Assembly (NCBI RefSeq): GCF_016862395.1
Contig: NZ_BOMW01000069.1
Location: 1 to 62,770 of the forward strand
DNA: 62,770 bases
Source of the DNA: Actinoplanes siamensis
GTDB lineage: Bacteria; Actinomycetota; Actinomycetes; Mycobacteriales; Micromonosporaceae
Direction of reading: 5' to 3'
Both the position numbers and the translations under genes were made by a program. Shown here one piece after another: positions 8,622-17,848 of the stretch (position 1 is the stretch's first letter; the number at the start of each line of letters is the position of its first letter). Under the pieces are notes generated by a model. The model was given only the letters and a program-made list of their open reading frames with translations. It did not search any database and was not told the DNA's origin.

Positions 8622-9202
8622 CGGGCACCGACTTCGATGCGTTCCAGGACCCGGTACACGGTGGCACGGGAAACCTCGAACAGTTCAGCCAGATCGGCGA
8701 TGCTGTGCTCGCCAGCGGCATGCAGCTTGCCCAGGTGCGCCTGCCGAGGTGGGGACAGTTTCGGCGCGCGGCCTTTGAGCTTGCCCTTAGCCCGAGCGAT
8801 GGCCATGCCTTCGCGGGTGCGCAGCCGCAGTAGGTCGACCTCGAACTCGGCGAAGGTGGCAAGGATGTTGAAGAACATCTTGCCGAGCGGGTCCGCCGGG
8901 TCGTAGATCATCGTGCCGAGTTGGAGACGGACGTTGCGCGCGACGAGGGAGTCGCCGATGGCCCGGGCGTCGGGGACGGAGCGGGCAAGGCGGTCCAGCT
9001 TCGGCACGACGAGGGTGTCGCCGGCGCGGACGGCGGCGAGGGCCTGGTCGAGGCCGGGCCGGGCGCGGGTGGTGCCGGTCAATCCGTGGTCGAGGTAGAT
9101 GCGGTCCTCGGCCACGTCGAGGTCGAGGAGTGCGGCGCGTTGGACGGCGAGGTCCTGTTTGTCGGTGGAGCAGCGGGCGTAGCCGATGCGGGTCGCGGTC
9201 AC
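8618..9202 (-). CDS. Serine recombinase (resolvase/invertase family)
   Basis: 194 residues from a GTG start. It shows IGYARCSTDKQDL with nucleophile S12, then KLDRLARSVPDA, the family FAEFE segment (FNILATFAEFEVDLL), and a C-terminal helix-turn-helix (SIADLAELFEVSRATVYRVL). The frame stays open upstream, but homology begins at this GTG; no good Shine-Dalgarno is seen, so the start is uncertain. It lies first in an operon with the AbiJ-like gene. Direct repeats at 9389-9432 upstream look like its site. Confidence 0.85.
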   Translation of the reverse strand: MTATRIGYARCSTDKQDLAVQRAALLDLDVAEDRIYLDHGLTGTTRARPGLDQALAAVRAGDTLVVPKLDRLARSVPDARAIGDSLVARNVRLQLGTMIYDPADPLGKMFFNILATFAEFEVDLLRLRTREGMAIARAKGKLKGRAPKLSPPRQAHLGKLHAAGEHSIADLAELFEVSRATVYRVLERIEVGAR

Positions 9203-9388
9203 GTCGGGAGCGTACGGATAGCCACCGACATTTGAGACGATCAGCGAACGGGCTATGTGAGACGCATGGGCCTGCCCCGCTTCGTGCACAAGACCTCGGG
9301 CAATGCCAACTGGCATCGGCGCTGCGATCCGGGTCGCGGTGTGTCCGTTGAGGGTTCGGCTAACGGACACGATCCTGTCGTCATGTCG

Positions 9389-9432
9389 GACGCGAACTTG
9401 TCGTTGCTCAGGACGCGAACCTGTCGCTCAAC
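9389..9432. repeat. Direct repeats upstream of the recombinase (res/att-like)
   Basis: GGACGCGAACTTGTCG and GGACGCGAACCTGTCG follow each other closely. The second continues into AACCTGTCGCTCAAC (9418-9432), which also forms both arms of the inverted repeat at 5093-5164. Confidence 0.55.
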
Positions 9433-9469
9433 TGCAGGCTGTCAGTTGGTCGGCCCCAGAGGGTGGCAC

Positions 9470-9730
9470 TTATACGTTCTCGTGGCGTCCGCTCCCTGGG
9501 CACTCCTCGGGCGGGGCGTAGGCACGGATCGTGCCGTTGTGCCGCGGAACTCTCCCGTCGGCGGTGAGGGCCACGAGGCGTCTACAGACAGGGCATCGGT
9601 CCCGCTGAGCACGCGATCTCTGAGACGCCTGACGGAACGACGCGGCCCGCGCCGGCCTCGCCACGTACAGCAGGCCAGCCACGACCAACGCGATGACGGC
9701 CAGGACGGCGATCCACCACCGATTCCCCAT
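9470..9730 (-). CDS. Small membrane-anchored zinc-motif protein
   Basis: 86 residues. One transmembrane helix spans residues 5-23 (WWIAVLAVIALVVAGLLYVA), followed by a basic segment and a zinc-type motif: C46-P-V-C49 in DRCPVCRRLVAL, H64 in VPRHNG, and C77 in EECPGSG. It is divergent from the relaxase gene across a 229-bp gap. Similar one-helix plus CxxC small proteins are common in actinobacteria, without known function. Confidence 0.65.
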   Translation of the reverse strand: MGNRWWIAVLAVIALVVAGLLYVARPARAASFRQASQRSRAQRDRCPVCRRLVALTADGRVPRHNGTIRAYAPPEECPGSGRHENV

Positions 9731-9959
9731 GCGGCCACGTTACGAGGCGCCCGCCGCAAACCCGTTCGACTGCACGCCTCACCGATCTGTCCCGGCCGAG
9801 TCGTCTGTCTGCCCTCCAGCCCTGACGGGCCTGTCGAGTAGCCATCCGCCCGGCCTCAGCCAGGCCCACAACCCACAAGATCAAAATCAATGGAAGTACC
9901 ACGGTATCTTCGATACTAGATCCGTGATCTTGAATGCCCGCAAAGATCTACAAACCGGG
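9731..9959. other. Divergent intergenic region; candidate oriT
   Basis: This 229-bp gap separates the small zinc protein from the relaxase gene and is more AT-rich towards its right end (AAGATCAAAATCAATGG, TCTTCGATACTAGATC). Origins of transfer often lie next to the relaxase gene, so this and 14469-15067 are the two best candidates. No diagnostic nick site was recognised. Confidence 0.3.
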
Positions 9960-12900
9960 ATGATCTATGAGGTGGGGCCGGTGGCAGGAGTGACGGTGAT
10001 CGGCCCCGACATGGCCCAGATCGACTACCGGCTCAAGGCCGACGCCGGGTGCTCGCTGAGCGCCGACGACAGCCAGGTGCAGTACCGGCTCGACGCCTCG
10101 GACCGGCCGCTGGAGTGGATCGGTGAGGGCCTGCGCGAGGTCGGCATCGAGCCCGGAACGGAACTCGGCGAGGCCGAGATCGAGGCCGCCCGGATGCTCG
10201 CCAACGGCCGCGCGCCGGTCACCGGCACGCTGCTCGTGGCCCCGAAGAAGGCCATCCATCCGGACGCGAAACTCGACGCCGGCCCGGTCGTTGACGCGGT
10301 CCGCAAGGCGGCCGCGAACGCGGGGGTGACGCCCGCGCAGCTGCTCGGCAAGCCCCGCCTGGTGGCCCGGTACGAGCGCCTGCAGCGCGGTGTCGCCCTC
10401 GCCGAGGCCCGCGCCGCGGGCGACGATGCCGGGCGCGCTGCGGGCAGCGGGCCGCAGCGCGCCACGGTCGGGCACCGCGCGCCGGTCGGTGATCTGGACA
10501 AGCTCGCCAAGGCCACGGACATCGACCTGGCCGAGCTGTACGAGGCGGGCGAGCTGGCCACGGCGCGGCAGTACAAGAACACCCGGGTGGTGGTCGGCAA
10601 CCGCGGCTACGACCTGACCCTGGACATCCCGAAGTCGTACTCGGTGCTGACGGCGATGGCGCCGCCGGAGCTGGCCCGGCAGTTGGAGGACGTGTATCTG
10701 GACGCGGTCCGCGAGACCGTGACCGCGATGCAGGGGTGGGCCGGCTACGCGATGCGGGGCCACCACGGCGACGGCCGGCGCGCGCAGCGGGTCGAGGGCA
10801 CCGGCCTGCTCGGTTGGATGACCGTGCACCGCACCGCCCGGCCCACGCCGGGCGCGGCCCCGGATCCGCACCTGCACGCGCACGTCACGATCCTCAACCT
10901 GGTCCGCGGCACCGACGGTAAGTGGAACACCGTCGGCGCCGGCGGCCGTGACATACACCGGCACGCGAACGCCGCGGCCGCTCACGTGCGGGCCCGGTTG
11001 CGGGCGGTGACGCACGAACGGTGGGGCATCGAGTGGGCGCGCGATGAGCGCACCGGCGCGTGGGAGATCGCCGCCATCCCGGCCGAGCTGCGCCAGACGT
11101 TCTCCAAGCGCTCCAAGAGCGTGGTCGAGCAGCTGAAGGCCGATGGGCTTGACCCGGAGCAGGCCACGACCGGGCAGCAGAAGCAGGCCGCCGCGAAGTC
11201 GCGGGAGGCGAAACTCGCGCTCGGCGCGAGCGTGGATCTGCGCGCCGACTGGCACCACCAGGCCCGCGCCCAGCAGGTCGACCCGGACCGGCTGACGGCC
11301 GCCACGATGCCCGGACCGGGCCGTCCCGCGCCCGATCCGATGCCCGTCGGCGACGTCGCCGCGCACGTCTTCCGGCCGGAGCACGGGCTGACCGCGCACC
11401 GCAAGGTCACCACCCGGGCCGACGTCCTGGCGGCGGTGATGGACGCCGAGCCCGGCGGGATCACCGGTCTGGCCGAGGCCGAGCAGCTCACCGATTCCGT
11501 GCTCGCCGAGCCGGTCGCCGTGCCGTTGCCGGCGTCCGGGCCGCGGCACCTGTCCAACGCGGACCGGTACACGTCGGCGGACATCGTCGACGCGGAACGC
11601 ACCGTGCTGGCGGCCGCCGAGGACCGGTTCGCCGGCAACGTCGCGGTGCTGTCCGCCGACACCGTCGAGCAGGCGATCGGGCTGTACGAGGTCGGCGCCG
11701 GGCACCAGCTGTCCGCCGAGCAGCGGGCCGTCATCACCCGCCTGGCGACAGCCGGGCACGGCATCGACACCGTGGTCGGGGTGGCCGGCGCGGGCAAGAC
11801 CACGATCATGTCCGCGCTTCGGACGGCGTACGAGGCCGAGGGTCTGACCGTCGCCGGCGCGGCCACCGCGGCGGTCGCCGCGAAGAACTTGGAGGCCGGC
11901 GCCGACATTGAATCGCGCACGGTCGCGTCGTGGCTGCGTCGCATCGCCGAGGGCCCCGGCCTCGAAGACGTCGCCGTCCTGGTCGTCGACGAGGCCGCCA
12001 TGGTCGACGACCGGCACATGGCCGCGCTGGCGACCGAGGCGTACCGGACCGGCACGAAGATCGTGGCGATCGGCGACCCGCTGCAGATGAAGGCGGTCGG
12101 GGTGGGCGGCACGTTCGCCGCGGTCCACGAGGCCATCGGCGGGTTGTCGCTGACGGAGAACCGGCGGCAGAGCGACGTCGACGAACGCGCGGCCCTGGAG
12201 ACGTGGCGGGCTGATCAGCGCCGCGCCGCCCTGCAACGCTGGTCGGCCACCGACCGGGTGCACGTCACCGCCACCGCGCAGCAGGCGCACACCGTGATGG
12301 CCGAGCAGTGGGCCCAGCTGCGCCAGGCCTGGCCCGACCCGCACGACCAGATCGAGAAGCTGCTGATGCTGGCGCACACCAACGCCGACGTCACCACGCT
12401 CAACGAGCACGCCCGCCAGGCCCGCGCGGCCGCCGGCGAACTCGGCCCGGAACGCACGTGGCGGCTCGGCGACGGTGACACCCTGACCCTCGCCGTCGGG
12501 GACGTGGTGATGACCCGGACCAACGACCGGAGCTTGGGCGTGCTCAACGGCCAGCGCGGTGTCGTCACCGCCCTCGACGAGCGCGGCCGCGTGCAGATCG
12601 AGCGCCGCGACGACGGCCCGGACGGTCCGGAGACCGTGCGCGCGTGGGTGGACGCCGGCTACGTCGAGCACGGCGGGGTGCAGCTGGCCTACGCGATCAC
12701 CGCCGCCAAAGCCCAAGGGTTGACCACGGACCGGACGCTGGTCTACGGCAACGGCATGGACGCGCACGTGCTCTACCCGGCCATGAGCCGCGATCGGCAC
12801 CGCGTCGACCTGTGGCTCGCGTTGTATCCGCTGGAGACGGACGCAGACCGGGCCCGGCTCGGCACCCCGCGCACCGAGGGCGAGGCCCGGCAGCGGGCGA

Positions 12901-14468
12901 TCGACGCGTACGCGGCCGCGCTCGAGCGCGACCTGCCGGACCGGCTGGTGCTGACCGAGCTCGGTGAGGCCCCGCAGCCCGACCCCGAGGCGCTGGGATG
13001 GCGCCGGTTCCACGAGACCCTCGCCGAGCTGGACCGGGGCGTGGCGCGGCTGCGCGAGAACATCGCCGGCGGCGACCAGGCGGCCGCGGCCGGCCAGGCC
13101 CGGGAACCGGTGCGCGACGTCGACGCGCTCGCCGCCCGCGTCGCCGCCCTCACCGACGACCAGGTGCGCCGCATGAGCCCGCGCGACGAGCTGCGGGAAC
13201 GGCTGCGGCGGATCCCGCTCACCCCTGAGCAGCGGGCCGCCGCCGCCGATCAGACCCGCCGTGAGGTGATGGCCGAGCTGCAGGCGATCGCCGCCGGCGA
13301 GCCGGCGTCCGGCCGGTACACCCGCGCCCAGCTCGTCGACGGGCTCGCGATCGTCCGCGCGGAGATCACCGCCCAGCAGCAGGCCCGGGCCACCCAGCGG
13401 CAGGCCGCCCAGCAGCGCGCGGCGCGGAACGTGGCGGACCGGGTCGCCGCGGACCGGGCCGCCGCGCAGCGGGCCGTGACCGAACCGGAAGCCGCTGCCG
13501 AGGAGAGCGGCCGCCGCGCCGCCCAGCTCGCCCGGCAGGCCTTCCCGCCGCTGCGCCAGCGCACCGGCGCCGAGGACGGGCCGCAGCAGCTCACACCCGA
13601 CGGAGCCACCGGGCCTCTGCCGTGGTGGCAGCGTGCCCACGGCCGGGTGCCCACCGCCCAGCTGGGCGCCCGGATCGGCGAGGCCGAGCGCACCGCCACC
13701 GTGCGGGCTGCCCGCGCCGAGCAGTGGGACCGCCAGGCCGAGCAGCTCGCCGAGCAGCTCGCCACCGGGACCAGCCCGGCCGTGCAGGCCCTGCACGAGC
13801 AGCGCGAGCAGCTACAGCAGCGAGCCGCGGCCGCGGACCGCGCCGACCGTGAACGCGCCACCGAGCAGCAGCTGCGCCAGCAGGTCTACGCCGCGTACCG
13901 CGAAGCGACCCGCCTGGAACAGGAGGCAGCGACCCGCAACCGGCTGATGCTGCGGCTGTCCGGCACGCCCCGCCGGCAGCTGCAGGAGCAGGCCGAGCAG
14001 CAGCGTGAACACGCTCGCGCCATGGCCGAGCAGGCCGATCAACACCAGCGGGCCGCCTACCAGGCCGACCGGGAAGCCGCCGACCCCACGCCCGGCTACC
14101 ACCGGTCCCCGCCCGCTCGCCAGGCGCTCGCCGAACTGACCCGCGACTGGGAGCAGCGTCTCGCCGGCGCGGCCGACCGTGACTACGGCACCGTCGCCCG
14201 TTACCGCCAGCACGCCGAGGCGGACCGGGCCGCGGCCGAGCGCGCCACCGCCAGCGCGGCCGGGATGCGCGCCGAAGCCGGCTACCGCGCCGGCCTGGAC
14301 CCGGTGACGGCCCGGCAGGAGGACAACGCCCGCAACCACGATGCCGAGCTGCAGGCCCGCGCCCAGCGGCAAGCCGCCGTCGACGCGGGCCGGCGGGCCG
14401 CCGCCGAGCGTCGCTACGACTACGACCACCACCACACCATCGACCACGGCCCCGAGCTCAGCCTGTGA
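9960..14468 (+). CDS. traA: MobF (TrwC/TraA-type) relaxase-helicase
   Basis: About 1,502 residues from this ATG. A GTG at 9924 is an equally plausible start and neither has a Shine-Dalgarno. The N-terminal relaxase domain shows tyrosines in IDYRLKAD and VQYRLDAS, DIPKSYSVL, and the metal-binding three-histidine motif in DPHLHAHVTILNL. A RecD-like helicase follows: Walker A GVAGAGKTT (near base 11780), Walker B VLVVDEAAMVDD, GDPLQMKAVG and AITAAKAQGLT. The last 450 residues are Ala/Arg/Gln-rich coiled coil. It would nick oriT, bind the 5' end and unwind the strand for transfer. The gene converges on the transfer operon. Confidence 0.88.
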   Translation: MIYEVGPVAGVTVIGPDMAQIDYRLKADAGCSLSADDSQVQYRLDASDRPLEWIGEGLREVGIEPGTELGEAEIEAARMLANGRAPVTGTLLVAPKKAIHPDAKLDAGPVVDAVRKAAANAGVTPAQLLGKPRLVARYERLQRGVALAEARAAGDDAGRAAGSGPQRATVGHRAPVGDLDKLAKATDIDLAELYEAGELATARQYKNTRVVVGNRGYDLTLDIPKSYSVLTAMAPPELARQLEDVYLDAVRETVTAMQGWAGYAMRGHHGDGRRAQRVEGTGLLGWMTVHRTARPTPGAAPDPHLHAHVTILNLVRGTDGKWNTVGAGGRDIHRHANAAAAHVRARLRAVTHERWGIEWARDERTGAWEIAAIPAELRQTFSKRSKSVVEQLKADGLDPEQATTGQQKQAAAKSREAKLALGASVDLRADWHHQARAQQVDPDRLTAATMPGPGRPAPDPMPVGDVAAHVFRPEHGLTAHRKVTTRADVLAAVMDAEPGGITGLAEAEQLTDSVLAEPVAVPLPASGPRHLSNADRYTSADIVDAERTVLAAAEDRFAGNVAVLSADTVEQAIGLYEVGAGHQLSAEQRAVITRLATAGHGIDTVVGVAGAGKTTIMSALRTAYEAEGLTVAGAATAAVAAKNLEAGADIESRTVASWLRRIAEGPGLEDVAVLVVDEAAMVDDRHMAALATEAYRTGTKIVAIGDPLQMKAVGVGGTFAAVHEAIGGLSLTENRRQSDVDERAALETWRADQRRAALQRWSATDRVHVTATAQQAHTVMAEQWAQLRQAWPDPHDQIEKLLMLAHTNADVTTLNEHARQARAAAGELGPERTWRLGDGDTLTLAVGDVVMTRTNDRSLGVLNGQRGVVTALDERGRVQIERRDDGPDGPETVRAWVDAGYVEHGGVQLAYAITAAKAQGLTTDRTLVYGNGMDAHVLYPAMSRDRHRVDLWLALYPLETDADRARLGTPRTEGEARQRAIDAYAAALERDLPDRLVLTELGEAPQPDPEALGWRRFHETLAELDRGVARLRENIAGGDQAAAAGQAREPVRDVDALAARVAALTDDQVRRMSPRDELRERLRRIPLTPEQRAAAADQTRREVMAELQAIAAGEPASGRYTRAQLVDGLAIVRAEITAQQQARATQRQAAQQRAARNVADRVAADRAAAQRAVTEPEAAAEESGRRAAQLARQAFPPLRQRTGAEDGPQQLTPDGATGPLPWWQRAHGRVPTAQLGARIGEAERTATVRAARAEQWDRQAEQLAEQLATGTSPAVQALHEQREQLQQRAAAADRADRERATEQQLRQQVYAAYREATRLEQEAATRNRLMLRLSGTPRRQLQEQAEQQREHARAMAEQADQHQRAAYQADREAADPTPGYHRSPPARQALAELTRDWEQRLAGAADRDYGTVARYRQHAEADRAAAERATASAAGMRAEAGYRAGLDPVTARQEDNARNHDAELQARAQRQAAVDAGRRAAAERRYDYDHHHTIDHGPELSL

Positions 14469-15067
14469 CCGGGCGACCCGGATCGCGGGGATGGTGGGTA
14501 GCTATTTAAGCGTGACCCTAGGGTCTACGACATTTCCAGGAATCCGTGTACCCCATGAAATGTCAAGCTAGAAGCATTTTCTGTGGTGTCACCATGAGTC
14601 AGCGTTAAGCCTTCAGCATGCATAGTCTTCCATCTATCTCTACTGATATAGATGGGCGTCGCTGTCAACGGGCCGGTTAGAGCACCATCATCGATGTTGA
14701 TCGACGTATTGGTCAGTTGACCTGCGTCGCGGGCACTCGATCGATGGGGTGGCCGGGCTCGAAGATCGGCCCGATCGACATCGCCATCTCGGCGCCTAAT
14801 TACCTTGAGTAATTGGGCAGTTACCGAAAGACAGTGCGATGGGTCAACGAGTTCTGAGGCAGTTTTTGCTGCTCAATGGCAGTGATCTTGATCTTAGCCG
14901 CCGCGGCGTCGGAAAAAACCAGCGGATTGGCTTGTACGACATCTCTTCTGTCAGTACCGTCTTCGAGCACCACACATCCTGGACCGGGCAGTGGCCGGCT
15001 ACTACGACGAGCGATGCTCGCCAGCTGGGGCCATCGCCAAGCCGGCCCCGGGAAGGAGGTGGTACCC
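14469..15067. other. Intergenic, AT-richer segment with dyads; candidate oriT
   Basis: No gene is supported. It contains the inverted repeat CCATCTAT/ATAGATGG (14630-14655), repeated GATCGA motifs (about 14690-14780), and TTACCTTGAGTAATTGGG. Its position just downstream of the relaxase makes it a possible oriT or regulatory block. Confidence 0.35.
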
Positions 15068-15211
15068 GTGCTCGATGACGAGAAGGAGGCAGCTCCGCGT
15101 CGTAGGTGGCGGCCGCGCTGGCCGAGCAACGCTCGGTTGTATGCGATCGCTGCCGTCCTCGGAGGAGTCGCCGCAGTTCTCGGCAGCCTGCCGGGTTGTG
15201 GTCCTGCCTGA
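15068..15211 (+). CDS. 47-residue membrane or lipoprotein-like microprotein
   Basis: It starts at GTG, with AAGGAGG 8 nt upstream, the strongest ribosome site in this intergenic stretch. The N-terminus is charged (VLDDEKEAAPRRRWRPRW), followed by one hydrophobic helix (LYAIAAVLGGVAAVLGSL) ending in PGCGPA. It resembles in form the 42-residue protein at 44752-44880. It may be a small spread or membrane factor of the plasmid; this is a guess. Confidence 0.5.
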   Translation: MLDDEKEAAPRRRWRPRWPSNARLYAIAAVLGGVAAVLGSLPGCGPA

Positions 15212-15593
15212 CGGTTGAACCGCCAAGCAGGACCACCAAGGGGAGGGTCCCGTCTCTACCTGGCCAGGACCGGGCGGGGCCTTCCTCCTCCAGCCGCCAA
15301 AGGAGCGAGTGGCGGCGACACTATCGTGGATTAACGGCGGCGTGAAGGGACCGGACTCCCCGAATTACCAAATTCGCACCGCTAGCCTGTCTGTTCTGCA
15401 GCCTTCCGCTGATCGTTTGCCCTCCACCCGGGCGGCCACCATCAGATCAGCTAAGCCCCTTTGCGCCATTACCCAGCGACACCTTCTTGCTGGCTTGCTC
15501 GCGTCGCAGCCAGGGACCACGCCGCTCGGATAGCCGGGACCGGGACGACCATCGTGGGACCCCGGTCAGCCCGTGACCAGCTCCCGGATAGCA
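15212..15593. other. Gene-free gap
   Basis: Nothing coding is supported between the microprotein and the end of the transfer operon. Confidence 0.5.
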
Positions 15594-15630
15594 GACAGCC
15601 CCGGCCCTGTGGTCAGGACCGGGGGCTGTC
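15594..15630 (-). terminator. Terminator of the transfer operon
   Basis: GACAGCCCCGGCCCTG pairs with CAGGACCGGGGGCTGTC around a 4-base loop, with one bulged position, 18 bases past the last minus-strand stop. No T-run follows, which is common in actinobacteria. Confidence 0.6.
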
Positions 15631-15648
15631 CCGGGGGTAGATCGCCGG

Positions 15649-17412
15649 TCAGCGCTGGCGGGTCGCCGCCGTGACGATGACGTTGATCAGCTGCGGCCGG
15701 GTCCGGGCACCGCGGTCCGGCGCGCCGATCTCCACGGCGACCTCCCGCAGCTCGGCGGCCGACAGATGCTTCAGCAGGTCCCGGGCGGCCGGCTCGGCGG
15801 CGTCCTCGCCGCGGCCGTCCTGGATCTGTGCCTGCCAGTACAGCAACTGGGCCGCGGCGCCGCTCGCCGAGCGGGCCGGGACGACCGCGCGCCACCCGTC
15901 CGGCTCGATCACCGCCGTGGCCCCGGTGCCCGGGTCGTACTCGTACACCTGGCCGCGCGGGCTGGTGATCCGGCGGGCCTGCACGGCAGCGGCGGGAGAC
16001 GATACGGCGGGCGTCCGGATGGCCAGGTGGTGGCGGTCCTCGCCGCCGATGTGGATGGCGGCCTGCTGCTCGGCGGCGCCGACCCGGAACCCGAACGCCT
16101 CAGGCTCCAGAACGGCGTCGGTCTCCATCAGCTGCCGCAGCGCCTGGTCGACGCGCTCGCGGTCCTTGGTCGGCACCGCGTTGCGGAGGTCGGTGAGCGC
16201 CACGTAGCCGCCGGGCCGATCGGCGAGGCGCTCGTACGCCTGACGTACCTGTTGCACGGTGTCCTCGGTCGTGGGCGTGGAGGCTTCCTGGCCCGCCGTG
16301 GTCGCGTGCTGAGGTGCTGCTGCCTGCGGGTCGGTCGCGGCGAACCGGCGCACCTTCGCGGCGATCTGCCTGGCCTCGGCCGGCGACAGCCGGGTGGTGG
16401 TGTATCCCTCGGGGTAGTCCTCCGGCGGCTCGCCCTCGGTGCTGGTGACCGCGACTACGGGCTCGGCGGCGCTGGTGTCCAGCTGCGCCCACACGGCGCC
16501 GGTGTCCATGTTGTCCCTCGCGCAGTTCTTGGCGTCAACTCTGCGGCGGGTGGCCACCGCGGGCTCCGGTACGGCGGCGTCCAGGATCGTGCGCATGTCC
16601 GCGGCGGAGACCTGGATCTCGCCCTCATCCCCGGCGATCGTCACCCCGGTAGCGCCGATCAGGTCGCGCATCCGCGCGGCCAGCTTCTCCAGCCGTGTGG
16701 GGGGCGTCGTCGGGGTGCCGGACTCGGCGAGGTCGGCCAGCTCGTCGAGGGTATCGGCGAACGTGGCGGCCTCGTCCTTGCTCAGCGCGGGGTCGATGCG
16801 GTTGCCGTCGCTGTCCGGCTCCCACGACTTGCCGGGCGGGTTGGTCGCCACGACGACGTACGCGTCGCTGTCCGGGTATTTGCACAGTCCTAGCCACACC
16901 GTGCCGTCGCCGGCCTCGGCGGTGACGACGTCGGAGCCGTGCCAGTGCTCCGAGCCGGTGAGTCCAGCGGCGTCGGGCAGCGCCCCGCTGTTTGAGTCGG
17001 ACACGTTCCTCTCCTGCTGCAGGGAAGCCGCCGGCCCGGCGACGGCGTGGGTATGGCCGGTGCTGTGCTGATGGGTGGGGCCTTCGCCGGGGATCATGAG
17101 GTTGCCGGTCTCGGCGACCGCGTCGGCGACGCGGCCGTCACGAGCGTTGAAGTCGTTCAGAGCAGCGTGCAGGTGTTCTGCGGCGGTGTCGAGACACTGC
17201 TGTGCGATGGTCAGCGCGGTGCTGGCCTCTCGCAGGCAGTCGATGGTGCTGGTGGCCATCTGCAGGCCGGCGTAGAAGTCGCTGGCCTCGGCGAGTGGCC
17301 CGGCCAGCGCGGTGATGTGGCCGGCCTGCTCAGTGGTGGTGGCGATCGCGTCGTGGAGGCCGGCCCGGATCAGGTCCGGGCCGGCCGCCTCGACGAAGTG
17401 GTACGCGGTCAT
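15649..17412 (-). CDS. Last gene of transfer operon: helical-module protein with SAP/Rho-N-like C-terminus
   Basis: 587 residues starting at the ATG that overlaps the preceding stop (ATGA). Residues 1-115 form a helical module (PDLIRAGLHDAIA, ASDFYAGLQMATSTI, AAEHLHAALNDFNARDG, VADAVAETGNL). The same module ends the 24220-25611 protein of this operon. A low-complexity middle follows, then QVYEYDPGTGATAVI and a final helical domain (LSAAELREVAVEIGA, RTRPQLINVIV) like SAP or Rho-N folds that bind nucleic acid. A DNA-linked accessory role in transfer is inferred. Confidence 0.65.
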   Translation of the reverse strand: MTAYHFVEAAGPDLIRAGLHDAIATTTEQAGHITALAGPLAEASDFYAGLQMATSTIDCLREASTALTIAQQCLDTAAEHLHAALNDFNARDGRVADAVAETGNLMIPGEGPTHQHSTGHTHAVAGPAASLQQERNVSDSNSGALPDAAGLTGSEHWHGSDVVTAEAGDGTVWLGLCKYPDSDAYVVVATNPPGKSWEPDSDGNRIDPALSKDEAATFADTLDELADLAESGTPTTPPTRLEKLAARMRDLIGATGVTIAGDEGEIQVSAADMRTILDAAVPEPAVATRRRVDAKNCARDNMDTGAVWAQLDTSAAEPVVAVTSTEGEPPEDYPEGYTTTRLSPAEARQIAAKVRRFAATDPQAAAPQHATTAGQEASTPTTEDTVQQVRQAYERLADRPGGYVALTDLRNAVPTKDRERVDQALRQLMETDAVLEPEAFGFRVGAAEQQAAIHIGGEDRHHLAIRTPAVSSPAAAVQARRITSPRGQVYEYDPGTGATAVIEPDGWRAVVPARSASGAAAQLLYWQAQIQDGRGEDAAEPAARDLLKHLSAAELREVAVEIGAPDRGARTRPQLINVIVTAATRQR

Positions 17413-17831
17413 GCCGGGCTGCTGTAGTGGCAGCACGGGCAGGCGTCCGGGTTGCCCAGGGCGTCGTCCGGATTGGGTAGCGGGCAGCTGCAGCCGCACC
17501 GCGGGCAGCGCGGCCAGCGGCCCCGCCCGCTCGGCTCGTGCTGGTGGCGGCAGTCGCACAGCCCGCCGGCCGGGCATTCGTAGGCGGCCAGGATGTCCCG
17601 GTCGTCGGCGGCCGGCTCGCCCGGGTCGGGCACCATCGCCTGCTCGCCGCCGTGCCGCGCGGCGTGGACGTGGGCATAGACGTGCAGGATGTGGAAGGCG
17701 TTGACGGACAGCCGGTCGCCGTCGGCGGTCAGGATGTCCAGCCCGGCCCGGGTGTGGGCGTACCGCACGTCGGCGTACTGGTGGACGGTGTCGTCGTGCT
17801 CAACCACGGTGAGCAGGTTCGCGTACTGCAT
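17409..17831 (-). CDS. Small protein with C-terminal zinc-ribbon-like cysteines
   Basis: 140 residues from the ATG with AGGAGG 9 nt upstream; a GTG at 17852 overlaps the previous stop but has no ribosome site. The N-terminus (QYADVRYAHTRAGLDILTADG) looks like a small beta domain. The C-terminus is cysteine-rich (CPAGGLCDCRHQH, RCPRCGCSCPLP, CPCCHYS), consistent with one or two zinc sites. It overlaps the next gene by ATGA. No known family is recognised. Confidence 0.6.
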   Translation of the reverse strand: MQYANLLTVVEHDDTVHQYADVRYAHTRAGLDILTADGDRLSVNAFHILHVYAHVHAARHGGEQAMVPDPGEPAADDRDILAAYECPAGGLCDCRHQHEPSGRGRWPRCPRCGCSCPLPNPDDALGNPDACPCCHYSSPA

Positions 17832-17848
17832 GACGGGTTCCCTCCTAC

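Noticed and set aside
9948..13796. Very long open frame of about 1,280 codons antisense to the relaxase
   Set aside because: High GC keeps antisense frames open; the protein is low-complexity (Val/Gly/Arg/His) with no domain, while the sense strand has full relaxase and helicase motifs.
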